A DNA stretch of 64,000 nucleotides from Bacteroides bouchesdurhonensis (GTDB lineage: Bacteria; Bacteroidota; Bacteroidia; Bacteroidales; Bacteroidaceae). Positions 7,776-16,132 of the stretch are shown one piece after another; the first letter of the stretch is position 1, and each line of letters begins with the position of its first letter. A model generated the notes under the pieces. That model saw only the letters and a program-made list of their open reading frames with translations. It was not told the DNA's origin and searched no databases. The DNA lies in contig NZ_LT707006.1 in assembly GCF_900155865.1 (NCBI RefSeq), forward strand, positions 3,946,577-4,010,576, in the 5' to 3' direction. Made by a program: the position numbers and the translations under genes.

Positions 7776-8477
7776 ATGGCTTCATTCAGGAAAGAGATAC
7801 TTGGGCAGATTGAACGGATAGATACCGGGCGTATATTCACGTTCCGGGATTTGTCGTTTGAAACGGAAAAGACCGCCAATGTTGCGGTGCTACTTTCCGA
7901 ACAGAGCCGCAAAGGGGTACTGGTACGGGTTGAAAAGGGGGCGTACTACCGTCCCAAGAAATCAGTGCTGGGGCTGGGAAAGCTGCCTGTCTATCAGGAT
8001 GAACAGTTCCGCTACCTGACTGAAAAACTGAACGGCTATATCACGGGGGCTTACATCTATAACAAAATGGGGCTGACCGAACAGGTAGCCACAACCATAA
8101 CGATAGCCACTCCTAACCCGGTTCGCCGTTTCCGTTTCAAGAACTTGGATATAGAGTGCGTGAAAGCCTACTGCATGGTCTATCCGGATGAAAGCCTTGT
8201 CCCGTACTTGCGGCTGCTCGATGCGATAAAGGACATGAAGCGCATACCCGGAACAACCGGGCAGGACATCTACAACCGGGTCAAAAGCCAATATTTCAAC
8301 GGGTACAGCCTGCCGGAACTGGAAAAAATCGTATCTTTGGCGAAAAGTTACCCGCCACGTGTCAGAAAGGTGGTGGCGGATATACTGGGCGACATCAGAC
8401 AAACCGTATTGCAAACGGAAATGGCAAAGACCATTCTTCCCACGACACGGTTCAACTTGGATTATAAAACAGCATAG
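7776..8477 (+). CDS. AbiEi-like antitoxin (DUF6088-type)
   Basis: 233 residues from ATG 7776 (MASFRKEILGQIERIDTGRIF). The N-terminal ~80 residues are a winged-helix domain (FTFRDLSF...VAVLLSEQSRKGVLVRVEKGAYYRP), the usual DNA-binding part of AbiEi/DUF6088 proteins. The C-terminal part (LTEKLNGYITGAYIYNKMGLTEQ...RRFRFKNLDIECV) matches the antitoxin domain. It is followed 9 bases later by the AbiEii-like toxin. In type IV toxin-antitoxin systems the antitoxin acts on the toxin's effect rather than by binding it, and autoregulates the operon. Such pairs stabilise mobile elements and can abort phage infection. Confidence 0.8.
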   Translation: MASFRKEILGQIERIDTGRIFTFRDLSFETEKTANVAVLLSEQSRKGVLVRVEKGAYYRPKKSVLGLGKLPVYQDEQFRYLTEKLNGYITGAYIYNKMGLTEQVATTITIATPNPVRRFRFKNLDIECVKAYCMVYPDESLVPYLRLLDAIKDMKRIPGTTGQDIYNRVKSQYFNGYSLPELEKIVSLAKSYPPRVRKVVADILGDIRQTVLQTEMAKTILPTTRFNLDYKTA

Positions 8478-8486
8478 GACAGAAAT

Positions 8487-9503
8487 ATGAATTTACATTC
8501 GGACAAGGAAGCGTTCAAGGAAATTATCGCACTGGCGGCTGACCATTTCGGCTACGAGCAGTCGCACGTGGAAAAGGATTACTGGGTATCGAAGATACTG
8601 CGGGATATTTCCATGTCCGAATATGCGGATAAGACCTACTTCAAAGGCGGAACTTCACTTTCCAAAGCCTACGGGCTGATAGAACGTTTCTCGGAAGATT
8701 TGGACTTGTTCGTGTTCACGGGTGATAAAGGTGCGTCCAAGCAGGCAGAAAAGACATTGAACAAGAAACTTTCCAAATACATAGCCGAACTCAATAGTGA
8801 CATATACAAGGAAGATTTGTCGGAAACGGGCGGTAATTACCGTAAACTGTATTTCTCGTATGACAATGTATTTCAAGGCGTGGGACTGAAAGAACATTTG
8901 GAAGTAGAGATAAAATCCTGTGACCTGCCGGACAAAAAACTGATGTTCTACCCGGCGGACAAGCGGGTTATCAAACCGATTGTGACCGCCTTTCTTGAAA
9001 GCATCGGGCAAGAGGAACTGATAAGCACCTACGGGCTGGAAAGTTTTGAAACGCAGTGTATCAACCCCCGAAAGACTATCTGCGACAAGGTTTCAAGGCT
9101 GGTAAAGCTGTCTTACAATGAGGATGCAGCCGCACTGTTGGCAAAGCATATCCGTGACGTTTACGACTTGTCGGCACTCTACCACAATCAGGAATATAAC
9201 GATTACCTACATTCGGAAGATTTCTTGGATGCCATGTACCGGGTGACGATAGAGGACGGACTAAATAAAAACTCCCGTTCGCACTTGTCGCTGGCTGATG
9301 CACCGATATTCAAGGATGCCGAAGCGGTCATGGCGTTACCCGAAGTGGCTACGGCGTACACTACCGATTTGAAGAAACTGACTTTCGACAAAAGCAAGAT
9401 GCCGCCGATAGGCAAGGCTGTGGAAGCATTGAAGAACCTGCACGAAATATTAGTGCGTTTTGAAGCCTACCGCACCAAAAAGCAAAATGAAGAACAACCG
9501 TAA
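8487..9503 (+). CDS. AbiEii/AbiGii-family nucleotidyltransferase toxin
   Basis: 338 residues. The nucleotidyltransferase signature is plain: TYFKGGTSLSKAYGLIERFSEDLDLFVF at about residues 51-78, with the GGTSLSK loop and the paired Asp (DLDL) that bind metal and NTP. The family transfers nucleotides to RNA or tRNA acceptor ends and so blocks growth; the target of this member is not known. It is translated from the same transcript as the DUF6088-type gene. A hairpin (9489-9523) spans the stop codon. Codon use resembles the CTn rather than the AT-rich insert. Confidence 0.85.
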   Translation: MNLHSDKEAFKEIIALAADHFGYEQSHVEKDYWVSKILRDISMSEYADKTYFKGGTSLSKAYGLIERFSEDLDLFVFTGDKGASKQAEKTLNKKLSKYIAELNSDIYKEDLSETGGNYRKLYFSYDNVFQGVGLKEHLEVEIKSCDLPDKKLMFYPADKRVIKPIVTAFLESIGQEELISTYGLESFETQCINPRKTICDKVSRLVKLSYNEDAAALLAKHIRDVYDLSALYHNQEYNDYLHSEDFLDAMYRVTIEDGLNKNSRSHLSLADAPIFKDAEAVMALPEVATAYTTDLKKLTFDKSKMPPIGKAVEALKNLHEILVRFEAYRTKKQNEEQP

Positions 9504-9523
9504 AGCTACATCGGCTGTTCTTC
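9489..9523 (+). terminator. Hairpin at the end of the AbiE operon
   Basis: GAAGAACA (9489-9496) pairs with TGTTCTTC (9516-9523), with CCG/CGG pairing inside and one mismatch. There is no strong T run, so it may be a weak or bidirectional terminator between the convergent abiE and mobC genes. Confidence 0.45.
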
Positions 9524-9546
9524 ACTCCATACATTATTATATATAG

Positions 9547-11556
9547 CTATTCTTCCTCCTTAATCAAGTGGCATAACTCCGGGTCGTTCTTAATCCGGGT
9601 TATCTCGTCCTCGACTATCTGCCTGACTTCCTGACGGATGCGGTCATAGTTGGCTTGTATCTCCTCCTGCATCCGGTCGTTGCCGTCCTTGTCGGTGAAG
9701 TCGATAATCTGCGGCAACTTCACGTAACGGGCGGTTTCCCGCTTCACCTTTTCATTGTCCACCACGATTTCACAGTGGAAAATCTTCTGCTCTATCCGTT
9801 CATCGAAATTGTCCGCTATTGCCCCCACGAACATACCTTGCGTGAGGTTGGATATTTTGCTGGCGGGTATCAGGCTGTCCATTTGGGTGCTTATCGAGGT
9901 GGATTTTTCCCGTTGGTTGATTGTCATGCTCTGCCGTTTCTGCAACACCTTTCCGAAACGCTCGGAAAGGATTTTCGCCGTTTCACCGACTACCTGACCG
10001 CTGAACACGTTGCCCACAGTATTTTGGATTACCCGGCTTTCCTTGTCCCCGTAGTCACGGGTAAGCTGGCTGTAATCCTGAAAGCCCAGCAGAACCGCTA
10101 CCTTGTTGCTTCGTGCCGTAGCAATCAAATTGTCAAGTCCACGAAAATAAATCGTTGGCAACTCGTCTATAATCACCGAACTTTTAAGCTGACCTTTCTT
10201 GTTTATCAGCTTCACGATACGGGAATTATACAGTCCCAATGCTGCCGAGTAGATATTTTGGCGGTCAGGATTGTTGCCGACAACCAAGATTTTAGGCTCT
10301 TTCGGGTTGTTGATGTCCAGTGAAAAATCATCACCTGTCATAACCCAGTAAAGGGCGGGTGAAATCATCCTTGAAAGCGGGATTTTCGCACTGGCAATCT
10401 GCCCCTGCAACTGTTCTTGGGCGTCCGATTCCCAAGCATCTACGAACGGGGAAAGGTAATTTTCCAGTTCGGGGTAGCTGCGCAAAATGGTGAATACATC
10501 GGCGTATTTCTTGTTCAACAGTTCTATGGCATGGGGGAACGTGCAATACTTACCGCCTTGATAGATACGGAGATACCAAATTATAGCCGCCAAAAGGATA
10601 ATCGGACTTTCCACGAAGAAATCGCCCTGCTTGCTTATCCAACTTCGATTGAGGTTAAGCATTATCGTGTAGCTTGCTTCGTAGGCATCCGCAATGTCCG
10701 ACATGAAGCTGGCATTTATCGGGTTGCATCGGTGGCTCTTGCGTGGGTCGTCAAAATTGATAACGTAAAATTTCGGCTTAACCTTGTAGCCGTCCAAGTG
10801 GTTAAGTAAATGATTGTAAGCGATTTCCGAAAGGTCAGGAAACTTATAATCATACAGGTAGAGCGCAAAACCTTTCTCGATTTGCTGTTTTATGTAATTA
10901 TTTACTACTGCGTATGACTTCCCGCTGCCCGGCGTTCCTAACACGATGCTCGCACGAAAAACGTTTACAACGTTAATATAGCCATTGTTCCACTTCTTCT
11001 TATAGTAGAACCGGGTAGGCAGATTTACCGAATACTCGTTCTCGATAAGCCTTGTTTCCTGCTGGAAACTTTCGTTCTCGGTATTAAAGACATCATCCAT
11101 GAGGTTGTTTTTCAACAACCGGGACATCCACGTACCCGCCATGAGCATACAGATATAGCCCACCGAAAGCGTGGCGATATAAAACACGGCATCCGCCGTA
11201 TGTGGCAGCGGAAGTTCCAGCAGCCACCAGTTCAGGAAAAACAACACGACACCCGCCGCAAGGCTGCAATGTATCTTCGTCCACGTTATCTTTTCCTCTT
11301 TCACGCCCTTAGTGCCGATGCACGACAGGGCGAGGAACACCACCGCAAAAAGTTTTGTCCAAAGAACGGACGAGAACAGCCCGGTGGTGCGCTGGAAGTT
11401 CCACAGTATCTTGTCTATCACTTCAAAGGTCACTCCCCATTCTTTCAGGGTGGAGTAACAGAACCAGTACACGTTTATTCCCACGAATAGAATACTGACA
11501 GCCCGCATAAAGTCCATGACCCTTGCAAGCCCTCTCAAATCATCCTCTTGCTGCAT
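9547..11556 (-). CDS. mobC: MobC/TraG-type coupling protein (T4CP, VirD4-like)
   Basis: 669 residues. It links the relaxase-DNA complex to the type IV secretion channel and is an ATPase of the inner membrane. Four hydrophobic stretches lie in residues 15-145. The P-loop is GTPGSGKS at 207-214 and the Walker B strand ends SSVIIDELPT near residue 440, followed by the TraG/TraD helicase-like core (NLIATARSNKVAVLLGFQDYSQL). It is the last gene of the minus-strand mob operon, starting 17 bases after mobB stops. The name follows usage for Bacteroides CTns, where MobC denotes the coupling protein. Confidence 0.9.
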   Translation of the reverse strand: MQQEDDLRGLARVMDFMRAVSILFVGINVYWFCYSTLKEWGVTFEVIDKILWNFQRTTGLFSSVLWTKLFAVVFLALSCIGTKGVKEEKITWTKIHCSLAAGVVLFFLNWWLLELPLPHTADAVFYIATLSVGYICMLMAGTWMSRLLKNNLMDDVFNTENESFQQETRLIENEYSVNLPTRFYYKKKWNNGYINVVNVFRASIVLGTPGSGKSYAVVNNYIKQQIEKGFALYLYDYKFPDLSEIAYNHLLNHLDGYKVKPKFYVINFDDPRKSHRCNPINASFMSDIADAYEASYTIMLNLNRSWISKQGDFFVESPIILLAAIIWYLRIYQGGKYCTFPHAIELLNKKYADVFTILRSYPELENYLSPFVDAWESDAQEQLQGQIASAKIPLSRMISPALYWVMTGDDFSLDINNPKEPKILVVGNNPDRQNIYSAALGLYNSRIVKLINKKGQLKSSVIIDELPTIYFRGLDNLIATARSNKVAVLLGFQDYSQLTRDYGDKESRVIQNTVGNVFSGQVVGETAKILSERFGKVLQKRQSMTINQREKSTSISTQMDSLIPASKISNLTQGMFVGAIADNFDERIEQKIFHCEIVVDNEKVKRETARYVKLPQIIDFTDKDGNDRMQEEIQANYDRIRQEVRQIVEDEITRIKNDPELCHLIKEEE

Positions 11557-11573
11557 AATTGTATGTTTTTAAG

Positions 11574-12842
11574 TTAGTCGATGTGCCTTGTGCGCTTCTT
11601 TTTCTTCTTTCTCTTTTGGCGGGCGGTGTCCTGCGGCTCGTCACCGCCTGATGCACCGCCGCCCAGCAAACCGCCGAAAGCACCCAGCACGGAAGCCACG
11701 CCCGAAACGATGTCGGCTTTCGGCGTGAAGCCCTGCTGTTCCTGATGCGTGGGCTGGTCTTGCTGCGGTGCTGCCACTTCGGGCTGGTGTATCTTTCCGG
11801 TTTCGCCCGAAAAACGTTCGTTGAACACGTTCGCCGAATACTCCTTGCCCAAGCGTGAACCGTTCAGCACCACCCGGCTGTCATGGTCGATGAACGTAAC
11901 GCCATAGATGCGCCCGCTGTCGTTCTGACGGAATACCACGTCAATGCCCCGCTTCCTTAGCTGCTGTTCCAGTTCCTTGCGGCTGTGGGCGGTCTGCATG
12001 GCATTGGCTACAATCTTCCGGGTGCGTTCTTTCAATTTCCCGTTCTTGATTGCTTCGCCCGATTTCTCCATTCTGCGCTGCACCGCTTCATAACCTACCG
12101 ACTTGCCGATGCGGGAAGCCTTTACCGGGTTGCCTGTCTTTTCGCCCTTGTCGTTCATGGCGGAATAGACAATGCCCTGATAGGGCTTGCCGTTTATCTC
12201 GCCTTTGACTTCCTCGGCGCACACGTTGTAAGCGGCAAGCAAAGCCTTATATTCCCCGAACGACTGGAAGCGGTAGCCGTAACAAGCCGCTTTCACGGTG
12301 TTGCCGATTTGGTGCTTCACGTCCCCGGCGGCATAGTCCACCTTTTTAAGTTCCGGACGTTCGGCACGTTCCTTTCGCTCTGCCGGGTGCAGCCCGTATT
12401 TCTTTTCCAGTTCACGGGTGATTTGCTTGCTGCGCCGATGCTCGAACCTGTCATTCAGCGGTCTGCCGTTCTCGTCCACCCGCAACCCCACGATGTGGAT
12501 ATGGTGGCGGTCGATGTCGGTATGCTTGTACACCAAATAAGGCTGGTCGCCATAGCCCAACTTCCGCATATACTCCCGTGCGATGTCGGAAAGCTGCTGG
12601 TCGGTCAGCACGTCTTCCGGGTGCGGGTTTATGGAAATATGAAGTATCGGCTTCTTGGTGGAAAGCTGGACGGGCATCTGCATTTCAAAGCTGCGCATAC
12701 ACTCGCCGATAGAGAAATTCCCGTCCTCGCTCAACAGCATTTTGTTGGAAAAAAGCACCTTTGCTTCCTCGCTGTCCACCTTGTTTTGGTTGTACGCCAG
12801 TGCGCCGAACATATTGCCGCCAGTGCTTATTTTGGCAACCAT
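11574..12842 (-). CDS. mobB: Relaxase / mobilization protein MobB
   Basis: 422 residues from the ATG at 12842 (MVAKISTGGNMFGALAYNQNKV). The HUH metal site is DIDRHHIHIVGLRVD at about residues 115-129, and the surrounding block matches the relaxase family of Bacteroides CTns and mobilizable plasmids. It nicks oriT and stays attached to the transferred strand. The C-terminal ~90 residues are basic and low complexity (RQKRKKKKKRTRHID). Its start overlaps the end of mobA by 16 bases, suggesting translational coupling. oriT is expected in the 13.25-13.8 kb region upstream of mobA. Confidence 0.9.
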   Translation of the reverse strand: MVAKISTGGNMFGALAYNQNKVDSEEAKVLFSNKMLLSEDGNFSIGECMRSFEMQMPVQLSTKKPILHISINPHPEDVLTDQQLSDIAREYMRKLGYGDQPYLVYKHTDIDRHHIHIVGLRVDENGRPLNDRFEHRRSKQITRELEKKYGLHPAERKERAERPELKKVDYAAGDVKHQIGNTVKAACYGYRFQSFGEYKALLAAYNVCAEEVKGEINGKPYQGIVYSAMNDKGEKTGNPVKASRIGKSVGYEAVQRRMEKSGEAIKNGKLKERTRKIVANAMQTAHSRKELEQQLRKRGIDVVFRQNDSGRIYGVTFIDHDSRVVLNGSRLGKEYSANVFNERFSGETGKIHQPEVAAPQQDQPTHQEQQGFTPKADIVSGVASVLGAFGGLLGGGASGGDEPQDTARQKRKKKKKRTRHID

Positions 12843-13249
12843 AGTTCCTTGCACTCGTTTGTCAGGTCGATAACCTGACGGTTTAACATAGATAATTCAG
12901 TGGTCGCCTTTTCCAGTTTATAGAGAAAAGCCAGTGCCTTTTTCTCCGAAAAATTGCTATGCAACGCCTTTACAACTTGGTTATAATTGACCGCCACGGC
13001 TCTGAACTGGGCGTAAAATTCGGTCAGCCGGGCGCAATACTCGACCGCCGACTTATCCACTTTCACCACCCGGAACGGCTCGCCGAATAGTCGGGCAGCG
13101 ATGAACCGGGACTTGCTCGTGACGCCCGACTGCTCCCACTGCGAGAGGAAACGGGCGTTCTCCCGGTCGTTCAGGTAAAGGACATGGCGATGCTTCGCCG
13201 GGTCTGCGAGGGCGGGGCGACCGCCCTTGTTGGTTCTTCTTGTTTCCAT
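12827..13249 (-). CDS. mobA: Mobilization accessory protein MobA (relaxosome, RHH type)
   Basis: 140 residues. The start NKGGRPALADPAKHRHVLYLNDREN and the following helix pair resemble ribbon-helix-helix relaxosome proteins, which bind oriT and load the relaxase. The last half is helical (FRAVAVNYNQVVKALHSN, a typical MobA/BmgB-like motif). It is the first gene of the minus-strand mob operon, directly facing the repeat-rich divergent region. CTn literature uses MobA and MobB in either sense; here the relaxase is the second gene. Confidence 0.85.
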   Translation of the reverse strand: METRRTNKGGRPALADPAKHRHVLYLNDRENARFLSQWEQSGVTSKSRFIAARLFGEPFRVVKVDKSAVEYCARLTEFYAQFRAVAVNYNQVVKALHSNFSEKKALAFLYKLEKATTELSMLNRQVIDLTNECKELWLPK

Positions 13250-13560
13250 GCTTCTTTGGATTAAAAAATTACGACTTCGGAGTGATTTTTACCCCCGCAA
13301 GGGGCAAGGCGTTTTCAGGCACGGAAAACGGTTTTGTATGCTACAAAACACACCTTGCTATTTTCTGACGAAAATCGAAATCCGTCACGGACGGATTGGG
13401 GTTAGCGTGGAACGGTAAGCCCAGCCATTCACCAGCCCTGTTTTACACCTGCGCCCCCTGCGGTTCGTTACTCCGCTGCAAAGTAACGGTGATTTATAAT
13501 GCTGTAAAATAGGTGGTTGGTGGACAAAACGGGACAGCGCAGGACAAATCGGGACAAGGT
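13250..13560. other. Candidate oriT region between mobA and the tra operon
   Basis: Non-coding. It holds GTTTTGTA-TGC-TACAAAAC (13331-13349), AATCCGTC-ACG-GACGGATT (13379-13397), and CGTTACT paired with AGTAACG near 13467-13490. At 13520-13556 there are repeated GGACA/GGGACA units. The position between divergent mobA and traA, the clustered inverted repeats and the lack of coding sequence are what one expects of an oriT. The nick site cannot be named from sequence alone. Confidence 0.4.
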
Positions 13561-13595
13561 TTTCAGGGGACGTTTTTTCTCCCTTTTTTTGCATC

Positions 13596-13787
13596 GGATT
13601 TCAATATTGAAAGCAAGATTGAAAGAAATATTCCAATCAGGAAAGAATGATTGAAAGCAGGATTTCAATAAAACATGATTGCAGGATTTCAATATTTCAA
13701 GAAAGAATGAAAGCAGGAAAACAAGATTGAAATAAAACAGTCTTTCAATATTTCAAGATTGCAATATGGAAAGAATGATTGAAAGCA
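13596..13787. repeat. Iteron-like array of GATTGAAA/TTTCAAT motifs upstream of traA
   Basis: GGATTTCAATA occurs three times (13596-13606, 13660-13670, 13684-13694). A 20-mer, GGAAAGAATGATTGAAAGCA, occurs exactly twice (13640-13659 and 13768-13787). TTGAAA or TTTCAA occurs many more times in both orientations. Because the partner gene downstream is a ParA-type ATPase, a centromere-like binding site or an operator for the tra operon is plausible. Confidence 0.55.
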
Positions 13788-13825
13788 ATAAACAAATCTA
13801 TCAACCAATAATGAACGGAAGCAAT

Positions 13826-14593
13826 ATGGAAAACGAGAAAACACCCCTTTATGTCGCCTTTTCCACACAAAAGGGCGGGGTCGGCAAAACCACCTTTACC
13901 GTGCTGGCGGCGAGTTACCTATACTACCTCAAAGGCTACAATGTGGCGGTGGTCGATTGCGACTACCCCCAGCACTCCATTGCCGGGATGCGCAAGCGGG
14001 ATGCCGAGCAGGTCGGGGCGGATGAAGATTACAAGCGCATGGCGTATGAACAGTTCACCCGGCTGGGGAAGAAAGCCTACCCGGTACTGTGCAGTTCGCC
14101 CGAAAAGGCGATTGCAACGGCTGACGGATATATAGCCGCCGGACACGTGCCGGATATAGTGTTTTTCGACCTGCCCGGCACGGTGAACAGCGAGGGCGTG
14201 ATAAACTCCCTTGCGGGCATGGACTACATTTTCACCCCCATTTCAGCCGACAAGGTGGTGCTGGAAAGCAGCCTGTCGTTCGCAATGGCTATCCAAAAGC
14301 TATTAGTGAAGAATGAAGCCTGCCGACTTGCAGGGCTGTACCTCTTTTGGAACATGGTGGACGGTAGGGAGAAAACAGACCTTTACACCGCCTACGACAA
14401 GACCATTAAGGAACTGGAACTGCCGCTGATGAAAACCTTTATCCCCGATACCAAACGCTACAAAAAGGAACTGGTGGCGGATAAAAAGGCGGTGTTCCGC
14501 TCCACGCTCTTTCCCGCCAGCCGCCCGTTGGTAAGGGGAAGCAACTTGGAAGAACTGATAACCGAAATAGTGTACTACATCAAATTAAAATGA
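13826..14593 (+). CDS. traA: ParA-family ATPase, TraA-like
   Basis: 255 residues from ATG 13826 (MENEKTPLYVAFSTQKGG); the frame is open back to 13766, but that stretch lies inside the repeat array. The deviant Walker A box of ParA/MinD proteins, QKGGVGKTTF, sits ~15 residues from the start, with the Walker A' VVDCDYPQHS and Walker B DIVFFDLPGTV. The family forms ATP-dependent dimers on DNA and positions DNA or complexes. In CTnDOT-type elements a gene of this kind begins the tra operon. The next gene starts one base after the stop, so the operon is tightly packed. Confidence 0.85.
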   Translation: MENEKTPLYVAFSTQKGGVGKTTFTVLAASYLYYLKGYNVAVVDCDYPQHSIAGMRKRDAEQVGADEDYKRMAYEQFTRLGKKAYPVLCSSPEKAIATADGYIAAGHVPDIVFFDLPGTVNSEGVINSLAGMDYIFTPISADKVVLESSLSFAMAIQKLLVKNEACRLAGLYLFWNMVDGREKTDLYTAYDKTIKELELPLMKTFIPDTKRYKKELVADKKAVFRSTLFPASRPLVRGSNLEELITEIVYYIKLK

Positions 14594-14594
14594 T

Positions 14595-15023
14595 ATGGCA
14601 AAGCAAAGCGGCGGGATGCCGAAGATAGACGAGGATTTTATGCGGGAACTTATCTCGCAGGGTGTACCCGCCAAGCGGGAGAGCCAGCCGGATGATGAAC
14701 CGCAGCCCGGCAGCGAAACGGAAACCGCCCACGAGGGACGGCAGGCTGAAACAGTGCAAGTAGAGAAACCGACACCCCGCAAGCGCAAGGGCGGTTCGGG
14801 CGACTACCGGGAAACCTACTTTCAGAAAGTGGAACTGGCAGACCGACAGCCCTTGTACGTGAGCCGAACCACGCATGAGAAGCTGATGCGTATCGTGACG
14901 GTGATAGGCGGGCGAAAGGTGACGGTAAGCAGCTACGTGGAAAACATTCTGCTGCGCCACTTCGAGCAGTACCAAGACGAGATAAACACCCTGTACGAAA
15001 GCCACTTCCAAAAGCCTGTCTGA
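14595..15023 (+). CDS. DUF3408-type conjugation protein (TraB-like position)
   Basis: 142 residues. The N-terminal ~65 residues are disordered and charged (DDEPQPGSETETAHEGRQ, then KPTPRKRKGG). The C-terminal ~70 residues carry the DUF3408 pattern YRETYFQKVELADRQPLYVSR ... VTVSSYVENILLRHFEQYQDEI, a ribbon-helix-helix-like fold. It is probably a small DNA-binding partner of the ParA-like TraA, as a ParB-like or centromere-binding protein would be. That pairing is inference from gene order. The stop is three bases from the next ATG. Confidence 0.75.
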   Translation: MAKQSGGMPKIDEDFMRELISQGVPAKRESQPDDEPQPGSETETAHEGRQAETVQVEKPTPRKRKGGSGDYRETYFQKVELADRQPLYVSRTTHEKLMRIVTVIGGRKVTVSSYVENILLRHFEQYQDEINTLYESHFQKPV

Positions 15024-15025
15024 CT

Positions 15026-15655
15026 ATGGTAATCTATTGCATACTTACCGGGCTTTTGGTGTACTACATCGCCCTGTGGCTGTGGTATCGCTACACGGAC
15101 AGCCGGACATCACCGGGCAAAACGGATGATGCGCCGCTTCCACGAAACGGGGTTTCAGGCTACACGCTGATAGGTGAAAGCCGATACAAGAGCGGACAAT
15201 TTCAGACAGCGCAGGACAAATCGGGACACCTCCCGCAAGCGGCTGAAAATGATACTATTTTTGCGCCGCAGGCTGACGGACTGCCGGAAGAAACGCCCGG
15301 TTACGAGAATGACGAACCCGACTACGAGGACGAGGAAATAGCCGGGTACATGGACGGTGACGATGATACCGGGCGGGCTACGGGCGTGAGCTTTGACGAA
15401 CTGGGCGAAGCGGTACGCACGGCGAACGCCGACAACCCCACCGAAACGGAACAGCGGCAAGCCGCCGGGACACTGGCAAGGATTGAGGGGACGAACCTCT
15501 ACGATGCGGTGGTGGAGAACATCAACGGCGGGCTGGCAAAGGTGGCGGAACTGCTGGGACGCAACGAAGCGGAACTGGCTGCGGCTGCTGTCCCTGCCGA
15601 AGCTGGCAATAAAAGCAAGGAACACGAAGCGTTCGACATGAACGATTTCCTATAA
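15026..15655 (+). CDS. traD: Conjugal transfer protein TraD-like
   Basis: 209 residues. A single N-terminal membrane segment (VIYCILTGLLVYYIALWLWY) is followed by a long acidic, disordered region (EEIAGYMDGDDDTG) and a conserved C-terminal ~80 residues (ATGVSFDELGEAVRTANAD...YDAVVENINGGLAKVAELLG). This matches the TraD family of Bacteroides CTns, whose role is not established. The sequence coding for residues ~60-68 contains an exact 23-bp repeat of the oriT-side sequence at 13534-13556. Confidence 0.7.
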   Translation: MVIYCILTGLLVYYIALWLWYRYTDSRTSPGKTDDAPLPRNGVSGYTLIGESRYKSGQFQTAQDKSGHLPQAAENDTIFAPQADGLPEETPGYENDEPDYEDEEIAGYMDGDDDTGRATGVSFDELGEAVRTANADNPTETEQRQAAGTLARIEGTNLYDAVVENINGGLAKVAELLGRNEAELAAAAVPAEAGNKSKEHEAFDMNDFL

Positions 15656-15751
15656 TATAATAATGTATAAGCCTGACAGCATGAAACAGCGTGATTACGG
15701 TTGATTGGCAACCTGAAAACCAAACAGACAAACGGGACTATCCCCGACCAC

Positions 15752-15768
15752 TAAAATTTCAAATTATT
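15752..15768 (+). promoter_or_regulatory. AT-rich leader motif upstream of traE
   Basis: TAAAATTTCAAATTATT differs from the copies at 1210-1225 and 4705-4720 by one extra A. It lies in the 170-base gap between traD and traE. This gap, the largest in the first half of the tra operon, may hold a second start of transcription or translation control. Confidence 0.4.
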
Positions 15769-15825
15769 CACCAGCCGGGAAAGGCGGACTATCCACCCGC
15801 CGCCCGGCATTAAAAACAAATCACA

Positions 15826-16122
15826 ATGAGAAAGAAAATCTTCTTGTCGGCGGCTATACTTGCCGCCGTGGTAAGTGCCTACGCACAAGGAAACGGGCAG
15901 GCGGGCATCACCGAAGCCACGAACCTAATCACCGGGTATTTCGACCCCGGAACAAAACTGGTGTACGCAATCGGGGCGGTCTGCGGCTTGATTGGCGGGG
16001 TAAAAGTATATAACAAGTTTTCAAGCGGCGACCCCGACACCTCAAAGACCGCCGCCAGTTGGTTCGGGGCGTGCATCTTCCTGATTGTAGCCGCCACTAT
16101 CCTGCGCTCGTTCTTCCTCTAA
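15826..16122 (+). CDS. traE: TraE (DUF4134), pilin-like membrane protein
   Basis: 98 residues. A signal sequence ends around SAYAQGNGQ, and two hydrophobic segments follow (LVYAIGAVCGLIGGVKVY and WFGACIFLIVAATILRSFF). Size and layout match DUF4134/TraE, the likely VirB2-type pilin or channel subunit of CTn secretion machines. It is followed 10 bases later by traF, as in the VirB2-VirB3 pair. Confidence 0.88.
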   Translation: MRKKIFLSAAILAAVVSAYAQGNGQAGITEATNLITGYFDPGTKLVYAIGAVCGLIGGVKVYNKFSSGDPDTSKTAASWFGACIFLIVAATILRSFFL

Positions 16123-16132
16123 ACCTGCGGCT

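Noticed and set aside
13766..13825. A longer start for the ParA-like traA
   Set aside because: The extra 20 codons fall in the repeat array and include one copy of the 20-mer; family members begin close to the Walker box. The longer form cannot be fully excluded.
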